Source: Paulinella micropora (taxonomy: Eukaryota; Cercozoa; Imbricatea; Euglyphida). Taken from it: DNA of 20,282 nt. Both the position numbers and the translations under genes were made by a program. How positions within the stretch are numbered: position 1 is the stretch's first letter; the number at the start of each line of letters is the position of its first letter. Under the pieces are notes generated by a model. The model did not search any database and was not told the DNA's origin. It saw only the letters and a list, made by a program, of their open reading frames with translations. Where the stretch lies: contig BJOX01000007.1 of the NCBI GenBank assembly GCA_009731375.1, positions 1,709,556 through 1,729,837 of the forward strand. Reading direction: 5' to 3'. Positions 1 to 11,445 of the stretch are shown here, piece after piece.

Positions 1-38
1 GGGGGGGGGAGGGAGAGAGAGAGAGAGAGAAGAAGATA

Positions 39-71
<33 letters not shown>

Positions 72-275
72 GAAGATAGACACACACACATACATTTATA
101 TATTTACATATTTATATATGTATACATATATATACATATATATATGTATGTATATATATATACATATATATACATATGTAATGTATATATATGTACATAT
201 ATATATATGTACATATATATGTATATATATATAGTGTATTTATATTTATATTTATATATATGTATATATATCTAC
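1..275. repeat. Simple-sequence block: (GA)n, (CA)n, (TA/TG)n
   Basis: A poly-G/GA run, then CA dinucleotides interrupted twice by AGAAGATAGA, then about 170 bp of alternating TA/TG. No coding signal is seen. On the minus strand this block follows the donor of the candidate exon at 403-276, so it may be intronic. Confidence 0.9.
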
Positions 276-403
276 CAGAGGAGTCGGGGGTGTCAGGCAT
301 GACATCCGAAGAGAGAGCATAGGAGGTAGTAGGTAGCGGAAAGCGACGTTGCAGACGAGGAGGTGATGCAGGCCTCGAATGACTGACTTGATAACTGCTT
401 TTC
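276..403 (-). CDS. Candidate further exon of gene 1, Ser/Pro-rich (uncertain)
   Basis: Read on the minus strand, TTTTCTATTCCGATAG precedes a 128-nt open stretch that ends at CCTCTG|GTAGAT. Entered in phase 2, it encodes 42 complete codons, beginning [20 protein letters not shown] and ending [10 protein letters not shown], and leaves in phase 1. It is complex sequence between two repeat blocks, which is how the secure exons of this gene look, and it lies downstream of exon 8 in the direction of transcription. A second frame is also open, no EF-hand is present, and the linking exon (expected phase 0 in, phase 2 out) would have to lie in or near the 958-1900 gap. It could instead belong to another gene or be non-coding. 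Confidence 0.35.
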
Positions 404-486
404 CTATCGGAATAGAAAATACATCCATCCATCCATCCCACCCATAAACCGGACATTTTTTTTTCACATCCTCCTGTCGTGTAACG
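404..486. other. Short spacer with (CATC)n
   Basis: Contains four CATC units (about 422-437), a T-run, and otherwise plain sequence. If the exon at 403-276 is real, this is its upstream intron. Nothing else is recognised. Confidence 0.5.
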
Positions 487-930
487 GATGGTCGCGCGGG
501 AATTCGTCCGCATGGTGTGGCTGAATTCCCGAGATCGTGGAGATGGTCGCAGGAATTTGTCCGCATTTTGTGGCTGAATTCCCGAGATCGGGAAAAGAGG
601 GCGGGAATTCGCATGGTGTGGCTGAATTCCCGAGATCGTGGAGATGGTCGCGGGAAGTCGTCCGCATGGTGTGGCTGAATTCCAGAGATCGGGAAAAAGA
701 GCGGGAATTTGTCCGCATTTTGTGGCTGAATTCCCGAGATCGTGGAGATGGTCTCGGGAAGTCGTCCGCATGGTGTGGCTGAATTCCCGAAATATTGAAA
801 AGAGCGCGGAAATTCGTCCGCATGGTGTGGCTGAATTCTCGAGATCGTGGAGATGGTCGCGGGAAGTCAGTCGCATGGTGTGGCTGAATCCCCGAGATCG
901 GGAAAAGAGCGTAGGATCTCAAGACGTGGG
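487..930. repeat. Minisatellite, alternating 53-bp and 48-52-bp units
   Basis: Units start at GAATTC-like sites 523, 576, 624, 677, 728, 781, 833 and 886, after a partial unit from 487. Two types alternate: one with GAGATCGTGGAGATGGTCGC (53 bp) and one with GAGATCGGGAAAAGAGCG (48-52 bp), giving a higher-order period near 104 bp. Both share CCGCATGGTGTGGCTGAATT. Open frames across it are repeat translations. Unlike the other minisatellites in this window, no parent exon is recognised. It ends in a poly-G run against the gap. Confidence 0.9.
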
Positions 931-957
931 GGAGGGGGGAGGGGGGGGGGGGGGGGA

Positions 958-1900
958 NNNNNNNNNNNNNNNNNNNNNNNNNNNNNNNNNNNNNNNNNNN
1001 NNNNNNNNNNNNNNNNNNNNNNNNNNNNNNNNNNNNNNNNNNNNNNNNNNNNNNNNNNNNNNNNNNNNNNNNNNNNNNNNNNNNNNNNNNNNNNNNNNNN
1101 NNNNNNNNNNNNNNNNNNNNNNNNNNNNNNNNNNNNNNNNNNNNNNNNNNNNNNNNNNNNNNNNNNNNNNNNNNNNNNNNNNNNNNNNNNNNNNNNNNNN
1201 NNNNNNNNNNNNNNNNNNNNNNNNNNNNNNNNNNNNNNNNNNNNNNNNNNNNNNNNNNNNNNNNNNNNNNNNNNNNNNNNNNNNNNNNNNNNNNNNNNNN
1301 NNNNNNNNNNNNNNNNNNNNNNNNNNNNNNNNNNNNNNNNNNNNNNNNNNNNNNNNNNNNNNNNNNNNNNNNNNNNNNNNNNNNNNNNNNNNNNNNNNNN
1401 NNNNNNNNNNNNNNNNNNNNNNNNNNNNNNNNNNNNNNNNNNNNNNNNNNNNNNNNNNNNNNNNNNNNNNNNNNNNNNNNNNNNNNNNNNNNNNNNNNNN
1501 NNNNNNNNNNNNNNNNNNNNNNNNNNNNNNNNNNNNNNNNNNNNNNNNNNNNNNNNNNNNNNNNNNNNNNNNNNNNNNNNNNNNNNNNNNNNNNNNNNNN
1601 NNNNNNNNNNNNNNNNNNNNNNNNNNNNNNNNNNNNNNNNNNNNNNNNNNNNNNNNNNNNNNNNNNNNNNNNNNNNNNNNNNNNNNNNNNNNNNNNNNNN
1701 NNNNNNNNNNNNNNNNNNNNNNNNNNNNNNNNNNNNNNNNNNNNNNNNNNNNNNNNNNNNNNNNNNNNNNNNNNNNNNNNNNNNNNNNNNNNNNNNNNNN
1801 NNNNNNNNNNNNNNNNNNNNNNNNNNNNNNNNNNNNNNNNNNNNNNNNNNNNNNNNNNNNNNNNNNNNNNNNNNNNNNNNNNNNNNNNNNNNNNNNNNNN
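958..1900. other. Assembly gap (943 N)
   Basis: Unknown bases. In gene 1 order this follows exon 8, so the exon that completes the last EF-hand may lie here. Confidence 1.
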
Positions 1901-1949
1901 TGGTTGACGAAATCAGAAGCTCCTTTTTTCTGACATTAGTCGATATTTC

Positions 1950-2027
<78 letters not shown>

Positions 2028-2028
2028 A

Positions 2029-2098
<70 letters not shown>

Positions 2099-2177
2099 CC
2101 TACCTACCTACCTACCTACCTACCTACCTACCTACCTATCTACCTACCTACCTATCTACCTATCTATCTACAGAAAC

Positions 2178-2231
2178 CTTTCCCGGACTTGTCCACATCA
2201 AATCTTTCAAAAGCATCCTTCACAACTTTCT
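2178..2231 (-). repeat. Exon-8 donor-edge copy A (8-bp deletion)
   Basis: Matches the last 62 nt of gene 1 exon 8 but lacks 8 bases between CCTTT and CCCGGAC (plus strand). A GT still follows the copy on the minus strand. The deletion breaks the EF-hand frame. Confidence 0.85.
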
Positions 2232-2234
2232 CTG

Positions 2235-2305
<71 letters not shown>

Positions 2306-2396
2306 CCTACCTACCTACCTACCTATCTATCTATCTACCTACCTACCTACCTACCTACCTACCTACACTCCTACCTACCTGTCTATCTACAGATAC

Positions 2397-2458
2397 CTTT
2401 GAAAGCGTCCCGGACTTGTCCACATCAAATCTTTCAAAAGCATCCTTCACAACTTTCT
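2397..2458 (-). repeat. Exon-8 donor-edge copy B
   Basis: A 62-nt match to the 3' part of exon 8, still encoding [15 protein letters not shown] and followed by GTATCTGTAG. The base before AGAAAG differs (AACTGAG rather than AACAGAG on the minus strand), a change shared with the inverted copy at 9746-9807. Confidence 0.9.
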
Positions 2459-2471
2459 CAGTTATCTATCG

Positions 2472-2557
<86 letters not shown>

Positions 2558-2570
2558 ATCTATCTATCTA

Positions 2571-2622
<52 letters not shown>

Positions 2623-2645
2623 GATCTATCTATCTTTCTACCTTT

Positions 2646-2682
<37 letters not shown>

Positions 2683-2689
2683 ATATCTG

Positions 2690-2746
<57 letters not shown>

Positions 2747-2774
2747 CTATCTACCTACCTACCTACCTACCTAC

Positions 2775-2825
<51 letters not shown>

Positions 2826-2880
2826 CCAACCTACCTACCTACCTATCTACCTACCTACCTACCTATCTATCTACAGATAC

Positions 2881-2942
2881 CTTTGAAAGCGTCCCGGACT
2901 TGTCCACATCAAATCTTTCAAAAGCACCCTTCACAAATTTCT
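2881..2942 (-). repeat. Exon-8 donor-edge copy C
   Basis: A 62-nt match with the donor GTATCTGTAG kept. Two substitutions are seen (GCACCC for GCATCC and AAATTT for AACTTT on the plus strand). Confidence 0.9.
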
Positions 2943-2955
2943 CTGTTATCTATCG

Positions 2956-3011
<56 letters not shown>

Positions 3012-3018
3012 ATCTATG

Positions 3019-3081
<63 letters not shown>

Positions 3082-3179
3082 GTATCTATCTTCCTACCTA
3101 CCTACCGATCTACCTACCTACCTACCTACCTACCTACCTACCTACCTAACTACCTACCTATCTATCTATCTACAGATAC

Positions 3180-3241
3180 CTTTGAAAGCGTCCCGGACTT
3201 GTCCTCATCAAATCTTCCAAAAGCATCCTTCACAACTTTCT
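3180..3241 (-). repeat. Exon-8 donor-edge copy D
   Basis: A 62-nt match with the donor kept. Small changes are TCCTCATC for TCCACATC and TTCC for TTTC. It is the last copy before the retroelement insertion. Confidence 0.9.
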
Positions 3242-3244
3242 CTG

Positions 3245-4385
<1,141 letters not shown>

Positions 4386-5654
4386 AATATGTGACCCCGT
4401 CGCGGCGATAAAGCGCGGCAACCAAACCTTTCTCCTTTTTCTTCTTGGGCTGACAACCCTGGCTTACACAAAGAGGCTTGCTTCCCCAACGTTAAGCCGT
4501 AAGTTACAAAAACTACATGCGAAAACTTACCGACGCACCGCTATTCCCTCCGGAGTGGCCGCCGTCACCCTCGTAGTGCGTGCTCTGCACCGCCTGAACC
4601 CCTTGGAGAAGATTTTGCTCATGTTCACCCTTACAAAGATCTTTCGGGCCTCCTCGAAAAGAAGAGTCCAAAAGCGCACGTCCATCCGGACTACAAGTCG
4701 CAACCCGGCATTATCAACCTGGATTCCACCCACTGTGTTGACGCCGAGACATACTCCCATTTCGTCCATCGGACAAGAAGTGCCCCGAAAGAACCAATCG
4801 AAAGCAGAAAACGCCTGGTATCGCCATCAACACCAAGCGAGTGGAAAGGCATTGAAGAAGAACTCCAATCCGCACTCCCTCTCACCCTCCCCTCCTCTCT
4901 CATCAAACGCTTGTCGTGTGACGAAGCAGTAGCAAAATTTGAAAGATATCTCTACGACTTCATATCACAACGGGTACCTCAAACAAAAACACAAGAACAA
5001 ACTCATGAGCGCAAAAACCGCCACGTAACCCGGCTCCAAACAGAACTCACGCAAAACCGACAACAAAAACTGGCCCAAAAGAGACATCTGCGAAACTCAA
5101 AAGGGCAGGTTTGATTCCAGCTGCTGTTGAAAAAAGCCTGCAAAAAACTTGGCGAGTATTATTGAAAACCGGTAACCGCCTCCGCCGTCGTCTCAAGGAA
5201 GCAACTTTAACCTCCGCTCAACGACAAGCTAATACACGCTTCCGATCTGACCCTCATACATTTGCCAAAAATCTGTTTCATCCCCCCTCAACCCAAACCA
5301 CTTGCTCCCTATCCAAAGAAGACTGCGATTCCTACTTTCCCAACCTATACAAAGACGCTAATCGTGAACAAACCTACGTGCCCTTAGCTGAGATGATTCG
5401 CCCACATCTACCAACTGTCCCCTTTGACCTCAAACCGCCGTCCTTCTTGGAAACCAAAAGATCTGTGCTTGCTAAGCGTAATGGTGCAGCCCCTGGCAGA
5501 GATGGTATTAGCTACCTTGTTTACAAGAGGCTTCCCACCGCTTCATTTTTCTTACACAAACTCATTGTCAAGTGTTGGACAACTGATGTTGCTAACAGCT
5601 GAGCCCACGCTGCTATCTCCCTCCTTCATAAAGACGGCGATCCACTTCAGGCCT

Positions 5655-5680
5655 CAAACTATCGTCCCAAACTATCGTCC
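5655..5680 (+). repeat. 13-bp tandem duplication that frameshifts the RT
   Basis: CAAACTATCGTCC occurs twice in direct succession (5655-5667 and 5668-5680). The segment encodes the conserved NYRP block; the 13 extra bases shift the frame from 2 to 3, exactly where the readable protein switches frames. Confidence 0.9.
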
Positions 5681-7275
5681 GATTGCTCTGACAAACTGCT
5701 CGGGTAAGATATTTTTCTCTCTGTGGTCAAAACGACTGGAGAGTTTTTTACTGGATAACAAATACTTTGACAGAGCGAAACAAAAAGGTTTCCTCAGTAA
5801 CGTTGCAGGATGCCCCGAACACATTGCTGCAACAAAGGCTACCATCAGAAATGCAAAAGATCACTATCGCCAACTGGTCATAGCATGGATTGACCTAAAA
5901 AACGCTTTTGGAAGCGTAAATCACAACTTGATCCAGTTTGCTCTCTGGTGGTACCACGTGCCCCCTATGTTTGCACGCATAATCTTCTTATATTACGAAC
6001 TCTTGGTAGCCACAATCGAAGGGAAAGAATGGTCGTCAGAATCCTTTGTTTTTGCTGTGGGCGTCTTTCAAGGATGCTGCATCTCTCCTCTCCTTTTCAA
6101 TATAGTTTTCAATTTACTACTTGACCTCCTATCATCCTTGACCAAAAACAACGGATACCACTTCAAACACAAAAACTCAACGGATGAAATAATCGTGCAC
6201 GAAGCTGCCTATGCTGACGACCTCAAACTACACAGCCGATCCACGAAACACTGTCACTCGTCCATCAACATGATAGACAAATTTCTGACATGGACCAGAA
6301 CCATGGCCGCGAAACCGCCCAAATGCAAAAGCCTTGCTTTCAAATATTAGACTAAAGCCGATGACCGCAAGGGTCTCAAACGTAATGCCGATATCGTTCC
6401 CACCTTTCGACCCCGCCCTTACTATTACTGGCAAACCAATTGACTTCATCGCTGACAAGCCTTTCAAAGACCTCGGATGGATCGTCTACCATGACCTCAG
6501 CGAAAACGAACAACGAGCAGAAATCCAAAAGAAGTTCATTCTATCTATGCAAGCCATCGATAGCTGCTCGATCAATGGTTTTATGAAACTTTGGCTCTAC
6601 CAACATTATGCTGTCCAGTCACTTGCCTGGCCATTTCTCATTTATGACCTCTGCTTATCTTTCGCCAAAACCCTTGAAAAAATTGCGACCCGCTGCCTCA
6701 AAAAATGGGCCAATATCTACAAAAGAGCTCTGGTCTCTTGCCTTTACCGCCCACGCTCGAAATTCGGTCTACAGCTCCAGTCCATCGTCTCTTTTTACCA
6801 GCGACTTCAAATCAACCGTGCTCAAATGCTGAAGTACTGCCCAGATAAACACCTCTCGTCCATCTATGCGATGAACCTGACGAAACACGAAACGTTTCGA
6901 ACTATCTGGAAACCAGAGCCTGTGCTCGAAAAGCTTGAGGCACAAGTTGATTTTGAATTCAAACATCGAGGCCAATCCGATCATCTCGGACTTGGCCATG
7001 GTCGCTACCCAAAAGAACATTCCATCACAGACCGCAAAGACAGGATTTTAGAATTAGCTGCTGAGACAATACTTGAGACAACCACAGTGCATGATATGGA
7101 CAAAGCCATGCAAGGGTGCTTTCTTCGTTTTGAAGACGCATGCCCCTTTGACCTCTCCTGGACTCGCCTCATCGGAACCCGTAATCCCCGTTTAATCTCT
7201 TGGGTCATCAACGCAAGCACAAACTCGGTTATTACCCCCGACCTTAGACGTCTGTGGGGAATCATTCCCAACAAC

Positions 7276-7983
7276 AAGTGTGCTCTCTGTTCTGGTCAAG
7301 CACATTTATGTCACATCCTCTCCGGTTGCCATGTTGCCCTCAAACAAGGCCGTTATACCTGGCGTCACGACTCTGTGCTCTGCACTATTGAAGCTCCCCT
7401 TCAAAAACACATCGAGAGCCATAACAAACGCTCCCCTATAGACCAAAATGAATCAAAGTCCATGTTTGTGACAGAGGGCGAGCAGAAGCCTAAGGGGCAG
7501 TCATTTCATCGTCCATCTCTGCTCGACACCGCAAACGATTGGCAGCTCCAAACCCAATACACCGGTTCTGAGCAAGCCTTTCCTGTCCACATCTGTGTCA
7601 CTGACCTCCGCCCCGATATTGTTGTCTGGTCATTGTCTACGAAGAAGTGTATACTGATCGAACTCACGTGCCCGGTCGAGGAAAACATCCTTGACGCACG
7701 AGCCTACAAGACCAGCCGATACAATGGGCTCAAATCTCAAATCGAGGACAACGGATGGACCTGCCACCTTCGACCAATCGAATGCGGGGCTCGCGGCATG
7801 GTATCGTTCTCTGTTCATCGATGTTTCCGCGCTTTGGGTTTTTCCCATCCCCAATCCAAATCCCTTTGCTTCAAGCTATCGTCCTGCGTAGCTCGTTGCT
7901 CTTTTGCGATTTATCGCTCCTGTGCAGTCAAAAATTGGACTAATCTTCCTCTAGTCCGTATCGGTGACTGCATTCCGTCATAG
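7276..7983 (+). other. CCHC knuckle and restriction-enzyme-like endonuclease domain
   Basis: The intact C-terminal part of the element's ORF. The knuckle is CX2CX7HX4C (Cys 7279 and 7288, His 7312, Cys 7327), followed by GRYTWRHDSVL. The nuclease signature is RPDIVV (Asp 7615-7617), then IELTCP (Glu 7660-7662) and an AYKTSRY block, the PD...(D/E) pattern with downstream Lys/Tyr used by R2-type endonucleases to nick the target. Tail motif: IECGARGMV. The stop codon is shared with the truncated copy. Confidence 0.85.
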
Positions 7984-8295
7984 CCGTCCAGTGTTGCATA
8001 GCCCGGGCTAGGTCCCTTCGGGGGTTTAGGCCTTATACAATGTCATCATTGTAGCTTGCGCAAGCTTACGGTGCTCAAAACACTTGGACTAACGGCTTCC
8101 TTTTCTTTCCCTTCTTCCTTATCCTCCCCACTCTCCATTCCTAGATTGCCTTTTTCTTCAACGTCCTCCTCTTCTTTTTTCCAGAACACAGTCCACCCGT
8201 GATTCCCGTCCCGGACACATGCACAGTACACAAATTACTGTTAGATGTGAAACTGCGTTCCTTTGCAAGGACTACATTCCTTGCGACATCTCATC
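7984..8295 (+). other. Retrotransposon 3' UTR with hairpins
   Basis: Shared with 4070-4385. Three compact inverted repeats follow the stop codon: CCC-TTCG-GGG (8014-8023, a UUCG-type tetraloop in RNA), TACAATG-TCAT-CATTGTA (8036-8053), and the palindrome AGCTTGCGCAAGCT (8053-8066). Pyrimidine-rich sequence follows, then the terminal CATCTCATC. In REL-type elements the 3' UTR RNA fold is what the RT recognises, so these are candidate recognition structures. Confidence 0.6.
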
Positions 8296-8380
8296 TATAT
8301 ATCTATCTATCTACCTACCTACCTACCTACCTACCTACCTACCTACCTACCTACCTACCTACCTCTCTATCTACAGATAC

Positions 8381-8443
8381 CTTTGAAAGCGTCCCGGACT
8401 TGTCCACATCAAATCTTTCAAAAGCATTTCTTCACAACTTTCC
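8381..8443 (-). repeat. Exon-8 donor-edge copy E (+1 base)
   Basis: 63 nt, with one extra base (GCATTTCTTC for GCATCCTTC) that breaks the frame. The donor GTATCTGTAG is kept. Confidence 0.88.
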
Positions 8444-8464
8444 CTGTTATCTATCGATCTATCG

Positions 8465-8537
<73 letters not shown>

Positions 8538-8678
8538 CCTATCTACCTACCTACCTACCTACCTACCTACCTCTCTATCTACCTACCGACCTACCTACCT
8601 ACCTACCTACCTACCTATCTATCTATCTACCTACCTACCTACCTACCTACCTATCTACCTACCTACCTACCTATCTAT

Positions 8679-8740
8679 CTTTGAAAGCGTCCCGGACTTG
8701 TCCACATCAAATCTTTCAAAAGCACCCTTCACAACTTTCT
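8679..8740 (-). repeat. Exon-8 donor-edge copy F (donor lost)
   Basis: A 62-nt match, but the copy runs directly into TATC repeat, so the minus strand reads CAAAG|ATAG with no GT. It is the only one of the eight copies without a donor. Confidence 0.88.
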
Positions 8741-8792
8741 TTGTTATCTATCGATCTATCCATCGATCGATCGATCTATCTATCTATCTATG

Positions 8793-8886
<94 letters not shown>

Positions 8887-8973
8887 CCTACCTACCTACC
8901 TACCTATCTACCTACCTACCCACCTACCTACCTACCTACCTACCTACCTACCTACCTATCTAACTACAGATAC

Positions 8974-9035
8974 CTTTGAAAGCGTCCCAGACTTATCCAT
9001 GTCAAATCTTTCAAGAACATCCTTCACAACTTTCT
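8974..9035 (-). repeat. Exon-8 donor-edge copy G
   Basis: The most diverged of the eight full-length edge copies by base changes (CCCAGACTTATCCATG, TCAAGAAC on the plus strand). The donor GTATCTGTAG is kept. Confidence 0.88.
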
Positions 9036-9048
9036 CTGTTATCTATCG

Positions 9049-9109
<61 letters not shown>

Positions 9110-9122
9110 GCTATCTAGCTAG

Positions 9123-9177
<55 letters not shown>

Positions 9178-9273
9178 ATCTACCTATCTATCTATCTACC
9201 TATCTACCTACCTGCCTATCTACCTACCTACCTACCTACCTACCTAACTACCCACCTATCTATCTACAGATAC

Positions 9274-9335
9274 CTTTGAAAGCGTCCCGGACTTGTCCAC
9301 GTCAAATCTTTCAAAAGCATCCTTCACAACTTTCT
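9274..9335 (-). repeat. Exon-8 donor-edge copy H
   Basis: The closest copy to the real exon, with a single change (CCACGTC for CCACATC). The donor is kept. Confidence 0.9.
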
Positions 9336-9348
9336 CTGTTATCTATCG

Positions 9349-9413
<65 letters not shown>

Positions 9414-9480
9414 CCTACCTACCTACCTATCTACCTACCGACCTACCTACCTACCTACCTATCTATCTATCTACAGATAC

Positions 9481-9579
9481 CTTTGAAAGCGTCCCGGACT
9501 TGTCCACATCAAATCTTTCAAAAGCATCCTTCACAACTTTCTCTGCTACTTCTTGAACGTCAATGCTAGCGACCTTACT
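9481..9579 (-). CDS. Gene 1 exon 8: entering helix and most of the loop of EF-hand 4
   Basis: Bounded by CTATAG| and AAAG|GTATCTGTAG on the minus strand; 33 codons, phase 0 in and out. It starts SKVASIDVQEVAEK and ends [15 protein letters not shown]. The EF loop has Asp1, Asp3, Ser5, Gly6, Leu8 and Ser9; the position-12 Glu must come from the next exon, which is not identified. Eight partial copies of its last 62 nt lie downstream, and one copy of its first 54 nt lies upstream. The longer 5' extension, found only here and at 10241-10294, marks this as the parent copy. Confidence 0.8.
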
Positions 9580-9604
9580 CTATAGATAGATAGATAGATA
9601 GACA

Positions 9605-9640
9605 GATGAGATGTCGCAAAGGAATGTAGTCCTTGCAAAG
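9605..9640 (-). mobile_element. 36-bp inverted fragment of the retrotransposon 3' end
   Basis: On the minus strand this reads CTTTGCAAGGACTACATTCC followed by TTTGCGACATCTCATC: the last 36 bp of the retroelement 3' UTR, ending at the same CATCTCATC. (TATC)n borders it on both sides. It is either an extremely 5'-truncated insertion or part of an inverted duplication that also carries the exon-8 copy at 9746-9807. Confidence 0.85.
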
Positions 9641-9742
<102 letters not shown>

Positions 9743-9745
9743 CTG

Positions 9746-9807
9746 AGAAAGTTGTGAAGGATGCTTTTGAAAGATTTGATGTGGACAAGTCCGGGACGCT
9801 TTCAAAG
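9746..9807 (+). repeat. Inverted exon-8 donor-edge copy J
   Basis: The same 62-nt exon-8 segment as copies A-H but on the plus strand, followed by GGTATCTGTAG. It is the only copy in the wrong orientation and the only donor-edge copy upstream of its exon. The AACTGAG variant is shared with copy B. Together with exon 8 it forms an inverted repeat with a spacer of about 170 bp. Confidence 0.9.
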
Positions 9808-9812
9808 GTATC

Positions 9813-9908
9813 TGTAGATAGATAGGTAGGTAGGAGTGTAGGTAGGTAGGTAGGTAGGTAGGTAGGTAGATAGATAGATAGGTAGGTAGGTAGGTAGGTA
9901 GGTAGGTG

Positions 9909-9980
<72 letters not shown>

Positions 9981-10007
9981 TAGATAGATAGATATAGATA
10001 GATAGAT

Positions 10008-10079
<72 letters not shown>

Positions 10080-10091
10080 TAGGTAGATAGG

Positions 10092-10142
<51 letters not shown>

Positions 10143-10203
10143 GTAGGTAGATAGGTAGGTAGGTAGATAGGTAGATAGGTAGATAGGTAGATAGGTAGAT
10201 AGG

Positions 10204-10235
<32 letters not shown>

Positions 10236-10240
10236 CAGAT
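9813..10240. repeat. (GATA)n/(GGTA)n array, inverted orientation
   Basis: The reverse complement of the CTAT/CTAC block structure of intron 8, continuing the inverted segment that includes 9605-9807. It has GATATA interruptions near 9980-10010. Confidence 0.85.
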
Positions 10241-10294
10241 ATCCTTAACAACTTTCTCTGCTACTTCTTGAACGTCACTGCTAGCGACCTTACT
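10241..10294 (-). repeat. Exon-8 acceptor-edge copy K
   Basis: Matches the first 54 nt of exon 8 with its CTATAG acceptor, then breaks off after AAGGAT and continues as ATCTGTCTATC. Two base changes are seen (AGCAGTGAC for AGCATTGAC, and TTAAGG for TGAAGG). It lies upstream of the true exon 8 in transcription order. Confidence 0.88.
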
Positions 10295-10783
<489 letters not shown>

Positions 10784-11284
10784 NNNNNNNNNNNNNNNNN
10801 NNNNNNNNNNNNNNNNNNNNNNNNNNNNNNNNNNNNNNNNNNNNNNNNNNNNNNNNNNNNNNNNNNNNNNNNNNNNNNNNNNNNNNNNNNNNNNNNNNNN
10901 NNNNNNNNNNNNNNNNNNNNNNNNNNNNNNNNNNNNNNNNNNNNNNNNNNNNNNNNNNNNNNNNNNNNNNNNNNNNNNNNNNNNNNNNNNNNNNNNNNNN
11001 NNNNNNNNNNNNNNNNNNNNNNNNNNNNNNNNNNNNNNNNNNNNNNNNNNNNNNNNNNNNNNNNNNNNNNNNNNNNNNNNNNNNNNNNNNNNNNNNNNNN
11101 NNNNNNNNNNNNNNNNNNNNNNNNNNNNNNNNNNNNNNNNNNNNNNNNNNNNNNNNNNNNNNNNNNNNNNNNNNNNNNNNNNNNNNNNNNNNNNNNNNNN
11201 NNNNNNNNNNNNNNNNNNNNNNNNNNNNNNNNNNNNNNNNNNNNNNNNNNNNNNNNNNNNNNNNNNNNNNNNNNNNNNNNNNNN
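10784..11284. other. Assembly gap (501 N)
   Basis: Unknown bases between (GATA)n and (GA)n, inside intron 7. Confidence 1.

Positions 11285-11335
<51 letters not shown>
11285..11335. repeat. (GA)n tract
   Basis: Starts right at the gap and ends 8 bp from the exon 7 donor side (CTTTCTCTCTC on the minus strand). Confidence 0.95.
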
Positions 11336-11339
<4 letters not shown>

Positions 11340-11343
11340 CAAC

Positions 11344-11421
11344 CCCGCTTTCAAGGCCAGGGATGACGGAGGGCATTTGTATCAAAGAATAAATAATCAG
11401 TTGCAGCTCCTGGGGGGACAC
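11344..11421 (-). CDS. Gene 1 exon 7: second half of EF-hand 3 and linker
   Basis: Bounded by a strong acceptor CTTTTTTTCTGCGCAG| and donor AGCGGG|GTTGCT; 26 codons, phase 0 in and out. It starts VSPQELQLIIYSLIQM and ends PSVIPGLESG. VSPQE supplies positions 8-12 of the EF-3 loop, with Glu at 12, and LQLIIYSL is the exiting helix. A (CT)n tract begins 10 bases beyond the donor. A partial copy of its 5' part lies upstream at 11622-11669. Confidence 0.78.
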
Positions 11422-11445
11422 CTGCGCAGAAAAAAAGGCGCATAT

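Larger units (their letters stand above)
4503..7983 (+). pseudogene. Retrotransposon ORF: reverse transcriptase, CCHC knuckle, REL endonuclease (disrupted)
   Basis: The protein is spread over three frames. From 4503 to about 5100 it is in frame 3 (hydrophilic N-terminal region, ending near RYLYDFISQR and a Gln/Lys-rich stretch). From about 5100 to 5654 it is in frame 2, with RT entry motif NGAAPGRDGIS near 5480. It is in frame 3 again to 6347 with NYRPIALTNCSGK, motif A WIDLKNAFGS (Asp 5892-5894), motif B FQGCCISPLLFN and motif C YADD (6210-6221). From about 6350 it is in frame 1 to the TAG at 7981-7983. Lesions: a frameshift near 5085-5105, TGA at 5600-5602 (aligning where a Trp codon would fit), a 13-bp tandem duplication at 5655-5680, TAG at 6348-6350, and another frame change close by. 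It is therefore dead, though the 99% match to its neighbour suggests recent activity of the family. Confidence 0.9.
4386..8295 (+). mobile_element. Near full-length non-LTR retrotransposon (R2/NeSL/CRE-like organisation)
   Basis: About 3.9 kb. The 5' limit is inferred from where the 3' end of the preceding copy stops (CATCTCATC at 4377-4385); the 3' limit is the same motif at 8287-8295, followed by TATATATCTATC tetranucleotides. One ORF, now broken, reads RT, then CCHC knuckle, then a restriction-like endonuclease, with no AP endonuclease seen. This is the organisation of the early-branching, often site-specific clades. No poly-A tail is present: the 3' end passes into (TATC)n. The exact clade cannot be set by eye. 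Confidence 0.85.
8296..9480. repeat. (CTAT)n/(CTAC)n arrays with exon-8 edge copies (right part of intron 8)
   Basis: Same block structure as 1949-3358, interrupted by the retroelement pair. It contains copies E to H, and the real exon 8 starts at its right edge. Minor variants: TATCGATC next to each copy and TAGC at 9108-9122. Confidence 0.9.

Noticed and set aside
464-922. Minus-strand ORF in the 53-bp minisatellite
   Set aside because: Periodic peptide imposed by the repeat; no domain and no splice signals that fit gene 1.
1901-1935. Minus-strand AATGTCAG|AAAAAAGGAGCTTC as the start of exon 9
   Set aside because: Phase 0 from exon 8 would read KKGAS and not give Glu at EF-4 position 12; only a shifted reading gives KKEL. 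Only about 30 nt are visible before the gap, so it is not called.
638-2886. ORFs spanning the 943-N gap
   Set aside because: Open only because unknown bases contain no stops.
8679-9335. Exon-8 copies as mutually exclusive cassette exons
   Set aside because: Their apparent entry phase (1) does not match any available upstream exon end (phase 0), several are frameshifted, and one lacks a donor.
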